In this document: one piece after another, positions 51,397 through 61,629 of the stretch
Numbering within the stretch: position 1 is the stretch's first letter
How the letters are laid out: each line of letters begins with the position of its first letter
Assembly: GCF_002811875.1 (NCBI RefSeq)
Contig: NZ_NPDZ01000004.1
Span: 62,001 to 126,000 of the forward strand
DNA: 64,000 nucleotides
From: Leptospira perolatii
Lineage (GTDB): Bacteria > Spirochaetota > Leptospiria > Leptospirales > Leptospiraceae
Direction of reading: 5' to 3'
Notes under the pieces: model-generated
What the model was told of the DNA's origin: nothing
Databases searched by the model: none
What the model saw: the letters and a program-made list of their open reading frames with translations, nothing else
Position numbers and translations under genes: made by a program

Positions 51397-52137
51397 TCAG
51401 CCTTTGATTCCAAGAACTCGAAGCATTTTGCGAGCAGCATCCTGTTCTGCAAACTTTTTACTTCTTCCTGTCCCTTCTACGGAAGTTTCCTCGTTAATTT
51501 TCACAGATACTATGAAGGTCTTTTCATGGTCCGGCCCGGATTCTTTGACCAGACGATACGTAGGCAAACTCCTAAATTTTTTCTGACAATTCTCTTGGAG
51601 AATCGTTTTGAAATCCTTCACGGATTCCATTTTCTCAGGGCTCTCAGCGAATTCTATCAAATGATCTAAAATAAACTTTTCGGCGGACTCAAATCCCTGA
51701 TCTAAGTACAGAGCTCCTACAAATGATTCGAATAAGTTCGCACTTAATTTTTTGCGGCCTGCTCCACCTGAGTTTGCCTCTCCCTTTCCGAGAAGAACAA
51801 AGTCTGGAAAACCTAAATGATTGCTGACTGAATTTAGGACCGCAGTCGAAACCAATTTCGCTTTGAGTCTGGACAATTCTCCTTCCGTAGATCTAGGATA
51901 TTTGCGAAAAAGGTAACGAGTTACTGCCAATCCCAAAACGGAATCTCCCAGAAACTCCAATCTTTCGTTATCGTCCTTTATTTCCGGGTTCTCATTCCTG
52001 TAGGAACTATGTATGAATGCAAGACGAACTAGATCAGTTTTTTGAAACTGAATTCCCAAAGAATCAGTTAACTCTTGTAGGTTCTTCACCCTTTCATTTG
52101 GTTTGCTTGTTTTCGGAGGAGAAGTCTTTTTTATCAA
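51397..52137 (-). CDS. rnc: Ribonuclease III
   Basis: This 246-residue endonuclease cuts double-stranded RNA in rRNA and mRNA processing. It has the RNase III signature NERLEFLGDSVLGL (residues about 59-72, catalytic Glu/Asp), LFESFVGALYLDQGF with the second acidic pair, and a C-terminal double-stranded RNA-binding domain (DFKTILQENCQKKF, then KKFAEQDAARKMLRVL). It lies downstream of acpP, the order found in many bacteria. Confidence 0.96.
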   Translation of the reverse strand: MIKKTSPPKTSKPNERVKNLQELTDSLGIQFQKTDLVRLAFIHSSYRNENPEIKDDNERLEFLGDSVLGLAVTRYLFRKYPRSTEGELSRLKAKLVSTAVLNSVSNHLGFPDFVLLGKGEANSGGAGRKKLSANLFESFVGALYLDQGFESAEKFILDHLIEFAESPEKMESVKDFKTILQENCQKKFRSLPTYRLVKESGPDHEKTFIVSVKINEETSVEGTGRSKKFAEQDAARKMLRVLGIKG

Positions 52138-52206
52138 AGGATTTTGATAAAAGGAAGGATAAAAGAGAATTCCGAGTTCCCGTAAGAACCCGGAAATCTA
52201 GTTAAA

Positions 52207-52440
52207 TTAGGACTTAAGGTTATCGATGAATTTGATAACATCGCCAACGGTTTGGATCTTTTCAGCATCCTCGTCGGAGATTTCAACACCGAATTCCTCT
52301 TCAAGAGCCATTACTAGCTCAACTGTGTCCAAAGAATCAGCACCGAGGTCATCGATGAAGTGTGCCTCGGGAGTAACTTCAGATTCGTCGACTCCGAGTT
52401 GCTCAACGATGATGGACTTAATCTTTTCAAAATCTGCCAT
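52207..52440 (-). CDS. acpP: Acyl carrier protein
   Basis: This 77-residue protein starts at ATG 52440, chosen because GGAGG lies 6 nt upstream; the frame could extend to 52458. It carries the acyl chain on a phosphopantetheine arm at Ser36 in [20 protein letters not shown], the universally conserved motif. It is acidic throughout and has no membrane segment. It lies between fabG (same strand, 480 bp upstream) and rnc. Confidence 0.97.
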   Translation of the reverse strand: MADFEKIKSIIVEQLGVDESEVTPEAHFIDDLGADSLDTVELVMALEEEFGVEISDEDAEKIQTVGDVIKFIDNLKS

Positions 52441-52446
52441 TTGTTT

Positions 52447-52468
52447 CCTCCGTACCACCGAAGTGGTA
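52447..52468 (-). promoter_or_regulatory. acpP leader hairpin (UUCG tetraloop) at the ribosome binding site
   Basis: On the minus strand TACCAC, TTCG and GTGGTA (52453-52468) form a 6-bp stem closed by a C(UUCG)G tetraloop, followed one base later by the GGAGG Shine-Dalgarno sequence (52447-52451). Confidence 0.6.
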
Positions 52469-52938
52469 TGTAAGTTTTAGTAAGGTTTAGAACTGGGGAT
52501 AATTTCATCCACAGAATTTTAAACATTTTCACGTGGAATCTTTTGGCAAGCGATTACGGATCTAATTCAGAAAAAAACCGGAAAGTGCGAACGAAAAATT
52601 TCAAATTGCATAAGCTAAAGTCGTATTAGAACTTTCAAACGTTGGACCAGCAAAGTCACGTTTTCATTTTTATAAAAATTGAAATTGGATGGATTAAGAG
52701 TTTTTCTAGAAAAGGAATGGCAAAAATTTTAATGCCCAAACTTTAGTTTTTTGTTTTTATTTGATTAAATGTAAAAGTGAAAACAGTGTTCGGAGATTGA
52801 ACACATCCTAGATTCATTCACTTCTATTCAGTAGAAACTCCATCCGATGGAATCACGAGCTTCTAAATCAGAGTACTCGTTTCTTAGGTAGCAAAAGACC
52901 CGATTTCTCGGGTCTTTTACCCTTAATGTGACGAAAGA
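52459..52938. other. Intergenic stretch between fabG and acpP
   Basis: No gene is seen. It contains the fabG terminator (52893-52918), the acpP leader hairpin and AT-rich sequence. An acpP promoter should lie here because fabG has a terminator before it, but I did not find a convincing box pair. Confidence 0.6.
52893..52918 (-). terminator. Rho-independent terminator of fabG
   Basis: AAAAGACCCGA (52893-52903) and TCGGGTCTTTT (52908-52918) form an 11-bp stem with a 4-nt loop and T-rich ends, 20 nt after the fabG stop. Confidence 0.9.
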
Positions 52939-53703
52939 TTATGCCTGAACTCCAGGTAAGAATCCGCCGCCATTTACTTCGATGACTTGTCCCGTGATAA
53001 AAGAAGCAAGATCGGAAGCGAGGAATGCGATTGTATTCGCGATATCATCCGGTTGTCCTGCGCGTTTTAGTGGAATAGCTGCCACCATCGCAGTACGAAT
53101 TTTTTCTGGAATCGCTTCTGTCATTTCAGTGGCGATGAATCCTGGTGCGATTGCGTTGCAACGTACTTTTCTAGAAGCCATTTCCAGAGCGACTGCTTTT
53201 GTAAAACCGATGACTCCAGCTTTGGATGCGGAATAATTTGTTTGTCCGATATTCCCGTTTACCCCTGCGATAGATGAAAGATTAATAATGGATCCTCCAT
53301 TCGGATTCTTCATCATATACTTAATCGCGGCCTGAGTGCAGTTGAATGTTCCGGTCAAGTTCACTGCGATTACTGCATCCCATTGCTCTTGCTTCATTCT
53401 CATGAGCAGAGTGTCTTTCGTGATTCCAGCGTTGTTCACTAGAACATCTACAGAGCCGAACGCTTCTACACAGGCTTGCACTGTTGCAGCAGCGGACTCA
53501 GAGCTGGAAACATTACAAGAAACTCCGATTGCTTTTACGCCGGTAGCTTTTGCGATTTCCGCCGCAGTGGCCTTGCTTGCTTCTTCATTTAAGTCTGCGA
53601 TTACAACGTTTGCGCCTGCTTGGGCCAGCTTGAGTGCGGTTGCTTTCCCAATTCCGCGGGCCGACCCGGTAATAATGGCATTTTTGCCTTTCAAATCGAT
53701 CAT
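52939..53703 (-). CDS. fabG: 3-oxoacyl-[acyl-carrier-protein] reductase
   Basis: This 254-residue short-chain dehydrogenase reduces beta-ketoacyl-ACP in fatty acid elongation. It has the NADPH motif TGSARGIGKA (residues 12-21), NNAGITKD near residue 91, and the Ser-Tyr-Lys triad (NLSSIAGVNG with Ser, and YSASKAG with Tyr and Lys). It ends FITGQVIEVNGGGFLPG, the FabG C terminus. It lies next to acpP and in the same run as plsX. Confidence 0.93.
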   Translation of the reverse strand: MIDLKGKNAIITGSARGIGKATALKLAQAGANVVIADLNEEASKATAAEIAKATGVKAIGVSCNVSSSESAAATVQACVEAFGSVDVLVNNAGITKDTLLMRMKQEQWDAVIAVNLTGTFNCTQAAIKYMMKNPNGGSIINLSSIAGVNGNIGQTNYSASKAGVIGFTKAVALEMASRKVRCNAIAPGFIATEMTEAIPEKIRTAMVAAIPLKRAGQPDDIANTIAFLASDLASFITGQVIEVNGGGFLPGVQA

Positions 53704-53877
53704 TAGTTCTTTCCTTACCAGATTCTGCGGTTAAAGTATTTTTGCGTAGGTACCGGTCAAGGGGATTTCCTTCGGTTCTCAAAACAGAAAGAACGTTCTG
53801 CTTTTACAGACAATAGCAAAGCATGGGACTGGGATGCTTGAAAGCTTCAATGAAATATGCCTTAAGAAATCGAAATC

Positions 53878-55173
53878 CTACAAAGTGCTTTGTATGGTCA
53901 GATTCGGAAGCACATAAACCGGAGAAAAGCCCCCACCCAAAGTCCTGAAATTTGTGGTTTGTCCTTGGTATAACCGGGAGGCCAAAAGTAGGATCTCCTC
54001 ATCGTATACGTAAGCCCTGAAATCCATTTTCAGAGACACTTTTTCTCCGTTTCGGAGCACCACTCTCTCGGAAGGAGGCACGATTTCCTGATAAACCGAG
54101 TCCTTTTTTAATAATTCCGAAAATACTCCCTTCGTAATTTTTTCACCTTTATAAACTGACTTGCTTCCATAACCAACGGTTGGTTTAAAAAATAATTCCT
54201 TTCTGTTCGCCCACAGCTTCTCCGGATCGGCTTCGCAAACTAGATTTGTTTTTGGAACGGAGCGCTCTAAGATTTCGAGTTCGAACTGACCCACTCCTAA
54301 TTCCCTGAGTTTCTCTACGTCGGAAAGCAGCACCAGATTCGATTTTTTTGCATAGAGTTCGTAGTCGAGAGGATTGGGAGTGAGCACAATTTTCTCCTCT
54401 TCCCACGCGGCAAGAATCGAAGAATTGATTGAGTCTCGAAGATAAAAATCAGTGAGACGGTTATATAACAAATCCACTTTCTCGCCATCTAATCTCAGTT
54501 CGCCGAATTCAAACTTAAGTTGATCCGGAGAACAAATCTTGCTCTTTATGCCCGATCTGCGGAAAAGATCCTGGAACAATAAAAACTCGGGATACAAAAA
54601 TTGACTTTCTGGGTTTTCGTCTACGATCACGATGAACTCAGGTCTTCCGGTTTTTCCCTGTAGTTCCCATTCCTCCAAAAACATGGATAGAAACTTTTTC
54701 TCCAATTCCTCTAACTGAGATTTTTCGGGTAAGGCTTCTCTTACTTCGGGACAGCATTCGATTTGAGAAGAGATCAGCTTTAGTTGCAAAAATGCACCGC
54801 CTGCATTCGTGTTGATCTCGATCAGCTTGGGACCGAACTTAGTCAGATGAAAGTCCAAGCTCAAAAACACTCCGCCCTTGGAGTTTCTTTCTCTCCAACG
54901 CGAAGGTACATCTTTTAATAAAGTTTTTCTAATATTTGGATGATCAATGGCGGTACGTATCGCTCTCAGAACAGACTCCATCTCCTCTTTTTCTTTTTGG
55001 TCGATAAACGAAGCGCTTTCCGAAAAGTATCTGGATACCAATTCATTCCCTTCCGAAAAAGTGCCGACTTGAGCTCCGGAAATCTGAGAAAGAAATTCTT
55101 TTTCTAATTTGTTCTTCTCTAAAGTAACGCAATGACAACTGCGATTTAATAGTTGAGCGACTGTTTCCTGCAT
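53878..55173 (-). CDS. ATP-grasp-like protein, function unknown
   Basis: This 431-residue protein has LIEINTNAGGAF near residue 117, and ATP-grasp features in the second half: ELFFKPTVGYGSKSVYKGEKI (lysine and Gly-rich loop that holds ATP) near residue 323 and KMDFRAYVYDEEILLLASRLY near residue 385, an acidic/Arg metal and substrate region. This resembles glutathionylspermidine-synthase-like or D-Ala-D-Ala-ligase-like folds, and suggests amide or peptide bond formation with ATP. The substrate is unknown. It sits between plsX and fabG on the same strand. Confidence 0.6.
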   Translation of the reverse strand: MQETVAQLLNRSCHCVTLEKNKLEKEFLSQISGAQVGTFSEGNELVSRYFSESASFIDQKEKEEMESVLRAIRTAIDHPNIRKTLLKDVPSRWRERNSKGGVFLSLDFHLTKFGPKLIEINTNAGGAFLQLKLISSQIECCPEVREALPEKSQLEELEKKFLSMFLEEWELQGKTGRPEFIVIVDENPESQFLYPEFLLFQDLFRRSGIKSKICSPDQLKFEFGELRLDGEKVDLLYNRLTDFYLRDSINSSILAAWEEEKIVLTPNPLDYELYAKKSNLVLLSDVEKLRELGVGQFELEILERSVPKTNLVCEADPEKLWANRKELFFKPTVGYGSKSVYKGEKITKGVFSELLKKDSVYQEIVPPSERVVLRNGEKVSLKMDFRAYVYDEEILLLASRLYQGQTTNFRTLGGGFSPVYVLPNLTIQSTL

Positions 55174-55233
55174 TCTATATTTCCCAAACCTGCTTAATAG
55201 ACTGAGGTCCCGAGTTTCAGGGAAAGAAAAAAA

Positions 55234-56238
55234 TCAGATATTGTACTTCTTGATATCTTCAGCGATGAGCCTGTTCACTTCTTTTTCTGCACATTCCGTA
55301 GCGACTCGGATCGCACTTCTGACGGCTTGCGCATTGGATGAGCCGTGCCCGATTAGACAGATTCCATCCACGCCCAATAGAAGCGCGCCTCCGTACTCTG
55401 CATAATCCAATCTTTTCTTGATCGCGGTCAAGGTAGGCTTGAGCAACAATGCTCCCGTTTGCGCGAGACTGGACTTTGCGATACTTTCTCTCAGTACATT
55501 GAAAATGGATTTTGAAAGACCTTCCGTAGCCTTGAGCACGATGTTTCCTACAAATCCATCGCAGACTACAACGTCTACTTCGCGCCCTGCTCCGTATAAA
55601 TCTCTGCCTTCCACATTTCCGACGAACTCGATAGGCAAATTTCGAATTTGTTCAAAAGCTTTTAGGGTAACCGAGTTCCCTTTTTTGTCCTCTTCTCCAT
55701 TGGAAAGGATTCCAACTTTCGGTTTAGAAATATTGAATATTTGCCTGGAGTAAATTTCTCCCATCACTGCGAACTGAGCCAGATACTCTGGCTTGCAATC
55801 TACATTCGCTCCCGCATCCACCAAAAGAACTGGAGGTCCGTGCTCTTGAGGAATCGGGGCTGCAATCGGAGGACGAAGCACTCCAGGAACCCTTCCTAAA
55901 TAGAGTAAGGCCGAAGCCATCGTAGCTCCCGTATTTCCGGGAGAAAATAGCCCTACGCAGGACTTATCTGCTACAAGTTGGGTGGCCTGAACGATCGAGG
56001 AGTCCTGCATCGCTCGAACCGCGATGGAAGGAGAATCGTTCATTTCTATGATTTCTTCTGCATGTACGATACGAATATGATTCGTATCGTACTCATACTT
56101 CAGTAGGATTTCGCTGATTTCTTCTTCTTTTCCGACAAGCGCTACTTTTCTGCCATCATGATTGACGGCAGAGACAGCACCTTCTACGATCCGATCCGGA
56201 CCGTAATCGCCGCTCATTGCATCGACGGCGACCCACAT
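55234..56238 (-). CDS. plsX: Phosphate acyltransferase PlsX
   Basis: This 334-residue enzyme makes acyl-phosphate from acyl-ACP for membrane phospholipid synthesis. Motifs: [12 protein letters not shown] at the start (the PlsX signature), [22 protein letters not shown] and [21 protein letters not shown]. It lies 8 nt downstream of rpmF, the conserved rpmF-plsX arrangement, and leads into fatty acid genes. Confidence 0.97.
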   Translation of the reverse strand: MWVAVDAMSGDYGPDRIVEGAVSAVNHDGRKVALVGKEEEISEILLKYEYDTNHIRIVHAEEIIEMNDSPSIAVRAMQDSSIVQATQLVADKSCVGLFSPGNTGATMASALLYLGRVPGVLRPPIAAPIPQEHGPPVLLVDAGANVDCKPEYLAQFAVMGEIYSRQIFNISKPKVGILSNGEEDKKGNSVTLKAFEQIRNLPIEFVGNVEGRDLYGAGREVDVVVCDGFVGNIVLKATEGLSKSIFNVLRESIAKSSLAQTGALLLKPTLTAIKKRLDYAEYGGALLLGVDGICLIGHGSSNAQAVRSAIRVATECAEKEVNRLIAEDIKKYNI

Positions 56239-56245
56239 ACGAGAA

Positions 56246-56446
56246 TTACTTCTCTTCGGCTGTCTTCCTGACTTTTGGCTCCAGGACTACACGATCTTTG
56301 TAGAACCCGCATACCGGGCAAATGCGATGAGGAGGCCGGAATGAATTGCAGTTCGGACATGGCACAAGATTCGGTTTGCCGATCGCGTGATGTGCCCGTT
56401 TCATCCTTACTTTAGATTTGGATTTTCGTCTCTTAGGAACTGCCAT
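56246..56446 (-). CDS. rpmF: 50S ribosomal protein L32
   Basis: This 66-residue protein starts [20 protein letters not shown], the L32 signature, and has the zinc ribbon CPNCN ... CPVCG (residues about 34-51), the zinc-binding form of L32. It is a small basic ribosomal protein, followed at 8 nt by plsX. Length is slightly above the usual 57-60 because of a charged C-terminal tail. Confidence 0.97.
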   Translation of the reverse strand: MAVPKRRKSKSKVRMKRAHHAIGKPNLVPCPNCNSFRPPHRICPVCGFYKDRVVLEPKVRKTAEEK

Positions 56447-56503
56447 TGGTTTTCCCTATGGATAAGGTCGTTTTTACGACTATGTTTTTTTTTCGCACGG
56501 AAT

Positions 56504-57133
56504 TCACAACTGTTTTTCAATAGAAGTGAAGGAATCTAAAAATTCCTTCGCTTCTTTTCTCTTGGAATACAAAGAAGATCGGTTGAATACCAGTCTCGCG
56601 GTCGATTCCAGGATCACTTCTGTTTCTACCAAATTGTTGGCCTTTAAAGTTGCACCCGTAGAAACCAGGTCCACGATGCAGTCAGAAAGACCGACAATCG
56701 GCGCTAATTCTATGCTTCCATAAAGTTTAATAACCTCGCAGTCGATTCCCTTTTCGAGAAAATACTCCCTTGCGAGATTCGGATACTTGGTCGCAACTCT
56801 CACTTTTCTGTGGCGTTCTTCCGGATTCCAACCAGAAGGAGCCGCCAAAGACAGTCTGCATTTGCCGATACCTAGATCCAGAGGGAGTAGCAAATCATAG
56901 CCACCCTCTTTTAAAACATCCCATCCTACGATCCCGGCATCCGCCGCATTTTGCTCTACGTAGGTTGCCACATCTTGGGAGCGAACGAGTAAGATCTTTA
57001 CTCTTCCCTTGGAGTCCTTATATACGAGTTCTTTGGATTCAGGATCCGGACGACCTTCCAACCAACCGGTGGAGGTCATTAAATCTATGCTCTCTTCCGC
57101 GAGCCGTCCTTTAGGGAGGGCCAAGGTAAGCAT
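56504..57133 (-). CDS. hisG: ATP phosphoribosyltransferase, short form
   Basis: This 209-residue catalytic subunit performs the first step of histidine synthesis (ATP plus PRPP). Signature: [14 protein letters not shown] at the start, and [27 protein letters not shown] in two parts, the PRPP-binding region. It lacks the C-terminal regulatory domain of the long form (about 290 residues), so a HisZ subunit should be encoded elsewhere; none is in this window. It overlaps the upstream TPR-like gene by 1 nt. Confidence 0.95.
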   Translation of the reverse strand: MLTLALPKGRLAEESIDLMTSTGWLEGRPDPESKELVYKDSKGRVKILLVRSQDVATYVEQNAADAGIVGWDVLKEGGYDLLLPLDLGIGKCRLSLAAPSGWNPEERHRKVRVATKYPNLAREYFLEKGIDCEVIKLYGSIELAPIVGLSDCIVDLVSTGATLKANNLVETEVILESTARLVFNRSSLYSKRKEAKEFLDSFTSIEKQL

Positions 57134-57873
57134 TAGGATTCCTGGTTTAACTTAATCAAAAGGTAAGTGGACAGTTCCCGAACGGATTTATATTCTTCGG
57201 AAGGTGAACTGATCTCTTGGTCTAAAACTTTCTTTAGAAGTTCTTTTGCTTCGGATTTTTTTCCATTCTTGGATTTCAAGCGAGCAGCCTGATACAAACT
57301 CCAAGCGTAAAAACCGGCCACATTTCTGCGTCCGGAAAGCAAAGAAGAAGCGGTTTCGTAGTCTAGTTCCGCTTGCGAGTTTTCTCCGCCATTTTCTCGA
57401 TAATTTCCTGCGATATAAAAGTAATACGCTTTGATCTCAGGAAGATCGTCGATCTCCCTTCCTGCCCATTCCAGCTTATCCGCTGCTTTTGCGAATTCAC
57501 CATTACGGGCGTACAAGTCTCCCAAAGTCTTGGCTAATCTTAGATCCAAGTGGGGAGAAGAATACTGGGAAGCGATTCCCTCAAACGCTTTGATTTTTTC
57601 GGAAAGATCCGTATTCGGGGCCAAAGAATACTTTTTCTCAAGTGCTTCGATTGCGATCGTTCCTTTTCTGAACTGATCTGCTTTGTATTCTTTCCAGCCT
57701 ACGACTGTTAAAACGAGCAAAAGGAGTACACCGATTCCGATAAATACTTCCTTTCTGCGTTCTCCAATCTTGCTAAATAGAACTGCAGCGATCCTTTCCG
57801 CGCCTTTTAGGTCCGCGTGAGGATCTACACTTACATTCAGGCCCTTATTGGTTTTTGTCTCGAAACGCTTCAT
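57133..57873 (-). CDS. Membrane-anchored TPR-like protein (YfgM/Tol-Pal type)
   Basis: This 246-residue protein has one hydrophobic segment at about residues 43-62 ([16 protein letters not shown]) after a cytoplasmic start, then helical repeats ([37 protein letters not shown], and [21 protein letters not shown]), characteristic of tetratricopeptide repeats. It would face the periplasm and hold proteins there. It lies between rpsA (14-nt gap) and hisG (1-nt overlap). A conserved partner is not evident. Confidence 0.75.
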   Translation of the reverse strand: MKRFETKTNKGLNVSVDPHADLKGAERIAAVLFSKIGERRKEVFIGIGVLLLLVLTVVGWKEYKADQFRKGTIAIEALEKKYSLAPNTDLSEKIKAFEGIASQYSSPHLDLRLAKTLGDLYARNGEFAKAADKLEWAGREIDDLPEIKAYYFYIAGNYRENGGENSQAELDYETASSLLSGRRNVAGFYAWSLYQAARLKSKNGKKSEAKELLKKVLDQEISSPSEEYKSVRELSTYLLIKLNQES

Positions 57874-57887
57874 CCGAATTAGAATGC

Positions 57888-59564
57888 CTATTTCAGATTA
57901 ATGAAGCTGCCTAAGCTTTCTCTAGACGGAGCATCCGAAGATTTGATGTATTTTGCCATTTCTTCTCGCTCTAAAGCCTTATCAAAGTCCTTGATAGAAA
58001 GGGAAATCTTTTTGTTCTTAGAGTCGATCTTGACGACCGCACACTTAACGATCTCTCCCGGCTTGTAGGTTTCTTGGAGGTTCGTGTCCTTTCCTCCAGG
58101 AATTTCGGAAATATGCACTAATCCTTCGAATCCAGGTTCGATTTCTACGAACATACCGAAATCAACGATGCTCTTGATCTTTCCTTCTACTACGCTTCCG
58201 ACAGGATATTTGTTACGAAGAGCTTCGTACGGATGCTCTTGTAGCTGTTTTAGTCCGCAGGAAATTCTTTGCGCGTCAAAGTTGATGTCCAAAATTACGT
58301 AACGAACCTCTTCTCCTTTTTTCAATAGAGAAGTAGGGTTCTTTTGTTTCTCGTCCCAAGTGATATCACTTACGTGAATCAATCCTTCGATGCCGTTTTC
58401 CACTTCTACGAACGCGCCGTATTTAGTGATTCCGGTCACCTTTCCTTCCAGAACGCTTCCGACTCTTACTTCAGGTCCGAGCGTATCCCAAGGGTTCGGT
58501 TGCAACTGCTTGAGTCCAAGAGATAATCTTCGTGCATCAAAATCGATGTCTAAGATGAGTGCTTCAACTTCTTGGCCTTTTTTCAAGAGATCTTTTGGAT
58601 GAGGAGGTTTTTTGGACCAGGTCAACTCGGAAGTATGAATTAAACCTTCCAAACCTTCTTTCAGTTCTACAAATGCGCCAAAGTTGGTAAGAGAAGTGAC
58701 AGTCCCGCGGACCACCATATCTTTTTCCAAAGATCTTTGAGCCCAAACCCAAGGATCTTCGTAGAGTTGCTTCAATCCGAGAGCCAATTTGTTGTTCTCT
58801 TTGTCCATTTCCAGGATCTGGAGTTCTACAGTTTGGCCGACTTGAAAGTACTGCTTGAAGGGAGCAAATTTTTTATAAGAGATATCTTTTTGGCGAAGCA
58901 AACCTACGACGCCTTCTACATCGCAGAACACTCCGAAGCTAGCGATCTTGGAAACTACAGCGTTTACCTTATCACCAACTTTTACTTTTTGAACGAGTGT
59001 ATCCCACTTTTCGTTGTTCACTTCATCCAAAAGTTTTTTGCGAGAAACTACTCCGGAACGAGTTCTTTCGTTTAACTCGATCACTTTGAAATCGAGTTCT
59101 ACACCCTTGTAGTTTTCTCCGTCTGAAAATTTATAACTGAGTTGCGATGCGGGAAGGAAAAGTTCGGATCCTTCCACATTCACGATGTATCCTTTTCCTT
59201 TGATTTCGTTTATCAAACGACCGGATACTTGGTAATTATTTTTGTAAGCGTCTTTGACTACTTCCCAACCCTTGCGCTGGTCCGCTTCTTTTTTAGAAAG
59301 CATGCAGCCCGAATCCAAAGACTCTTTTCTTTTTACGAGTGCGGTGACGATGCTACCCATCTCAGGTTTTTCGTCGAATTCCACTCTCGGAATTCTACCT
59401 TCTTGCTTCAGCCCTTCGATTGCGACGTACACGAAGTCGTTATCTACTGATACAACTTTACCATCTACGACCTGGTCTTTACGGACCTCGTTTTCATCGT
59501 GTACTTTTTGTTCCCACTGTTTGAATACTTCTGCAAAAGTGGACTTGTCTTCTTGGCTACTCAT
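57888..59564 (-). CDS. rpsA: 30S ribosomal protein S1
   Basis: This 558-residue protein binds mRNA to the ribosome. It consists of six S1 domains (from about residue 28 to 540), each with the repeat pattern of G..V.G.V and FGAFVE(L/V)..G.EGL(I/V)H.SE. Clear copies are [40 protein letters not shown] and [20 protein letters not shown]. Domain count and length match bacterial S1. It is 32 nt downstream of cmk, the pairing seen in many bacteria. Confidence 0.97.
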   Translation of the reverse strand: MSSQEDKSTFAEVFKQWEQKVHDENEVRKDQVVDGKVVSVDNDFVYVAIEGLKQEGRIPRVEFDEKPEMGSIVTALVKRKESLDSGCMLSKKEADQRKGWEVVKDAYKNNYQVSGRLINEIKGKGYIVNVEGSELFLPASQLSYKFSDGENYKGVELDFKVIELNERTRSGVVSRKKLLDEVNNEKWDTLVQKVKVGDKVNAVVSKIASFGVFCDVEGVVGLLRQKDISYKKFAPFKQYFQVGQTVELQILEMDKENNKLALGLKQLYEDPWVWAQRSLEKDMVVRGTVTSLTNFGAFVELKEGLEGLIHTSELTWSKKPPHPKDLLKKGQEVEALILDIDFDARRLSLGLKQLQPNPWDTLGPEVRVGSVLEGKVTGITKYGAFVEVENGIEGLIHVSDITWDEKQKNPTSLLKKGEEVRYVILDINFDAQRISCGLKQLQEHPYEALRNKYPVGSVVEGKIKSIVDFGMFVEIEPGFEGLVHISEIPGGKDTNLQETYKPGEIVKCAVVKIDSKNKKISLSIKDFDKALEREEMAKYIKSSDAPSRESLGSFINLK

Positions 59565-59596
59565 TGGGCTGGGATACTCGGTTTATTAATTTGGGA

Positions 59597-60310
59597 TCAG
59601 CGCTGATCGTCGAATCGGTCATCCTCGAGGGATTCAAGGATCTTACTAATAACACTATTTTTGGGCAACCGATCCGTGTCAATTAGGATTGCGTCTTTTG
59701 CCTGACGAAGAGGCGCAATTTCCCTTTCCATATCGGATCGATCTCTCAGAATGATTTCCTTTTCGATTTCTTCCAAGTCAGAACTATGACCTTGTTCCAA
59801 AAGTTGTGCATATCTTCTTTCCGCTCGCACTCTCGAAGATGCTGTCAGGTAAAACTTGTGTTTTGCAAACGGAAAGACTTCCGTACCTATGTCTCTACCG
59901 TCCATAATCAGTTTATAGCTCTCTGCGAGTTTTCGAAGCTGAAAATTCACAAAATTTCGAAACTCTAATTTGTTAGCGATATGTTTGATTTCCTTTGTGA
60001 TTTCCGGAGCCCGTATCTGTAATGTAACATCTTCTCCGTTTAGAGAAATTCTATTTTCCTCGGATCTTACAAAAGAGCACTGTATTGCAACTCCGCTCGT
60101 AAGTTTGAAAAAATCCTGTTTTTGTAACCATTCCGAAAACGGTTCTTTTTCTGCGGAGGAAAAATAGATTCTATAGATATGCAGCGTAAGCGCTCGGTAA
60201 AAAGCCCCGGAGTCCAGATAATTGTAGCCTAGTTTTTCAGCGAGTTCCCTCGCGACCGTACTTTTTCCGGACCCGGCCGGACCATCTAAAGCAATTACAT
60301 CGTCGGTCAT
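59597..60310 (-). CDS. cmk: Cytidylate kinase
   Basis: This protein has 237 residues from ATG 60310, which overlaps the aroA stop as ATGA; the frame opens at 60364, but that extension would lie inside aroA. It phosphorylates CMP and dCMP. Motifs: [19 protein letters not shown] (P-loop), [31 protein letters not shown] near the middle (nucleoside monophosphate site) and [17 protein letters not shown]. aroA-cmk-rpsA is a conserved gene order. Confidence 0.95.
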   Translation of the reverse strand: MTDDVIALDGPAGSGKSTVARELAEKLGYNYLDSGAFYRALTLHIYRIYFSSAEKEPFSEWLQKQDFFKLTSGVAIQCSFVRSEENRISLNGEDVTLQIRAPEITKEIKHIANKLEFRNFVNFQLRKLAESYKLIMDGRDIGTEVFPFAKHKFYLTASSRVRAERRYAQLLEQGHSSDLEEIEKEIILRDRSDMEREIAPLRQAKDAILIDTDRLPKNSVISKILESLEDDRFDDQR

Positions 60311-61629
60311 TGCAGCACCGATTCGAGCAAAGATTGAAACCCAGGAAAAGACGTATCGATCCAAGAAGTATTATCGATTCTTAAAGCAAGTCCTGTCACA
60401 GCTTGCAAAACCAGAAAACTCATCGCAATGCGGTGATCCATTTTTGTAAGAATCCTGGGACTTCGACCTGAAAGCCAGGAATTCAGGGAAGACGATTTTG
60501 CTGTCATTTGTATTTCTCCAAACTCATAACCGTCGTGGTATTCCCAGACTTCCACTCCGAGGCTCCTGAGGTTTTCCACCATGGATGCGATTCTATCCGA
60601 TTCTTTTGCCCTTAGTTCTTCGGCGTTCCGAATCCGAAACCCACCCTTTGCAAATAATCCTGCAATCGTCAAAATCGGAATCTCGTCGATCAAGGCCGGA
60701 ATCCAATCTGGGGGAATTTCCGCATAACTGAGTTCAGACGATACAGCTTCTAGATCTCCTACGATTTCTCCGCATTCTATTCTTTGATTATGGATCCGAA
60801 TCTCTCCTCCCATTGCAGCGAGAGCTTTTAAGATTCCCGTGCGAGATGGATTGAGCCCAACATTCTTGACCAAAATCGATCCTTGTTTTAGCAGTAACCC
60901 GAGAACTAAGAAGAATGCCGCAGAAGAAATATCGCCTGGAATTTTGAAGTCTGCTCCCTCGAATTTGTACGGTGGCTCCATTAAGAATCGAGTCGGTGTC
61001 TTGTATTGCAATTGGTTTCCCATAAATCGAAATACATTTTCTGTATGATCTCTGGACAGAATTTCTTCTTCGTAATCTAGCGAGACTTCGGAAGACATCG
61101 CCGCGAGCATCAGACAAGATTTAACTTGTGCGGAAGCGATTGGGCTTTTATAGGCAAAGGAGTGCAGTTGCTTTCCATGTATGAGCAAAGGAGCGGTCTT
61201 TTTTTCTCCGATTCCTTGGATCGAAGCTCCCATGCTGTTTAGAGGATCTAGGATCCGGGCCATGGGTCTTTTTTTCAGAGAATCGTCTCCGGTTAGAGTC
61301 GCATTTATTTGAGGAAGTCCACAGAGCAAACCCGCTGATAAACGAATTCCGGTCCCTGCATTTCCAAAATCCAAATCTTTGGTTGGAGATATAAGACCAG
61401 ATTTTCCAGGACTTGTAAAAACGTACTCAGCTTGTCCTATTTTTTCGACCTTCAATCCGAGCTCGGAGAATGCGTGCATTGTATTCATTGGATCTTCGGC
61501 TTCCAAAAAACCGACCACTCTAGATTTTCCTTTTGCGAGAGCGGAAAACAATACAGCTCTATGTGAAAGTGATTTGTCCCCGGGAACTTCGATGCTATGA
61601 CCGGAGGATTTAATTTTTCTTGGTATCAT
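60307..61629 (-). CDS. aroA: 3-phosphoshikimate 1-carboxyvinyltransferase (EPSP synthase)
   Basis: This 440-residue enzyme joins PEP and shikimate-3-phosphate in chorismate synthesis. Motifs: [17 protein letters not shown] at the start (Lys and Ser of the PEP/shikimate site), [16 protein letters not shown] near residue 88, [12 protein letters not shown] and [13 protein letters not shown] near residue 343. The start overlaps the tyrA end by 20 nt, and the stop overlaps cmk. Confidence 0.97.
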   Translation of the reverse strand: MIPRKIKSSGHSIEVPGDKSLSHRAVLFSALAKGKSRVVGFLEAEDPMNTMHAFSELGLKVEKIGQAEYVFTSPGKSGLISPTKDLDFGNAGTGIRLSAGLLCGLPQINATLTGDDSLKKRPMARILDPLNSMGASIQGIGEKKTAPLLIHGKQLHSFAYKSPIASAQVKSCLMLAAMSSEVSLDYEEEILSRDHTENVFRFMGNQLQYKTPTRFLMEPPYKFEGADFKIPGDISSAAFFLVLGLLLKQGSILVKNVGLNPSRTGILKALAAMGGEIRIHNQRIECGEIVGDLEAVSSELSYAEIPPDWIPALIDEIPILTIAGLFAKGGFRIRNAEELRAKESDRIASMVENLRSLGVEVWEYHDGYEFGEIQMTAKSSSLNSWLSGRSPRILTKMDHRIAMSFLVLQAVTGLALRIDNTSWIDTSFPGFQSLLESVLQ

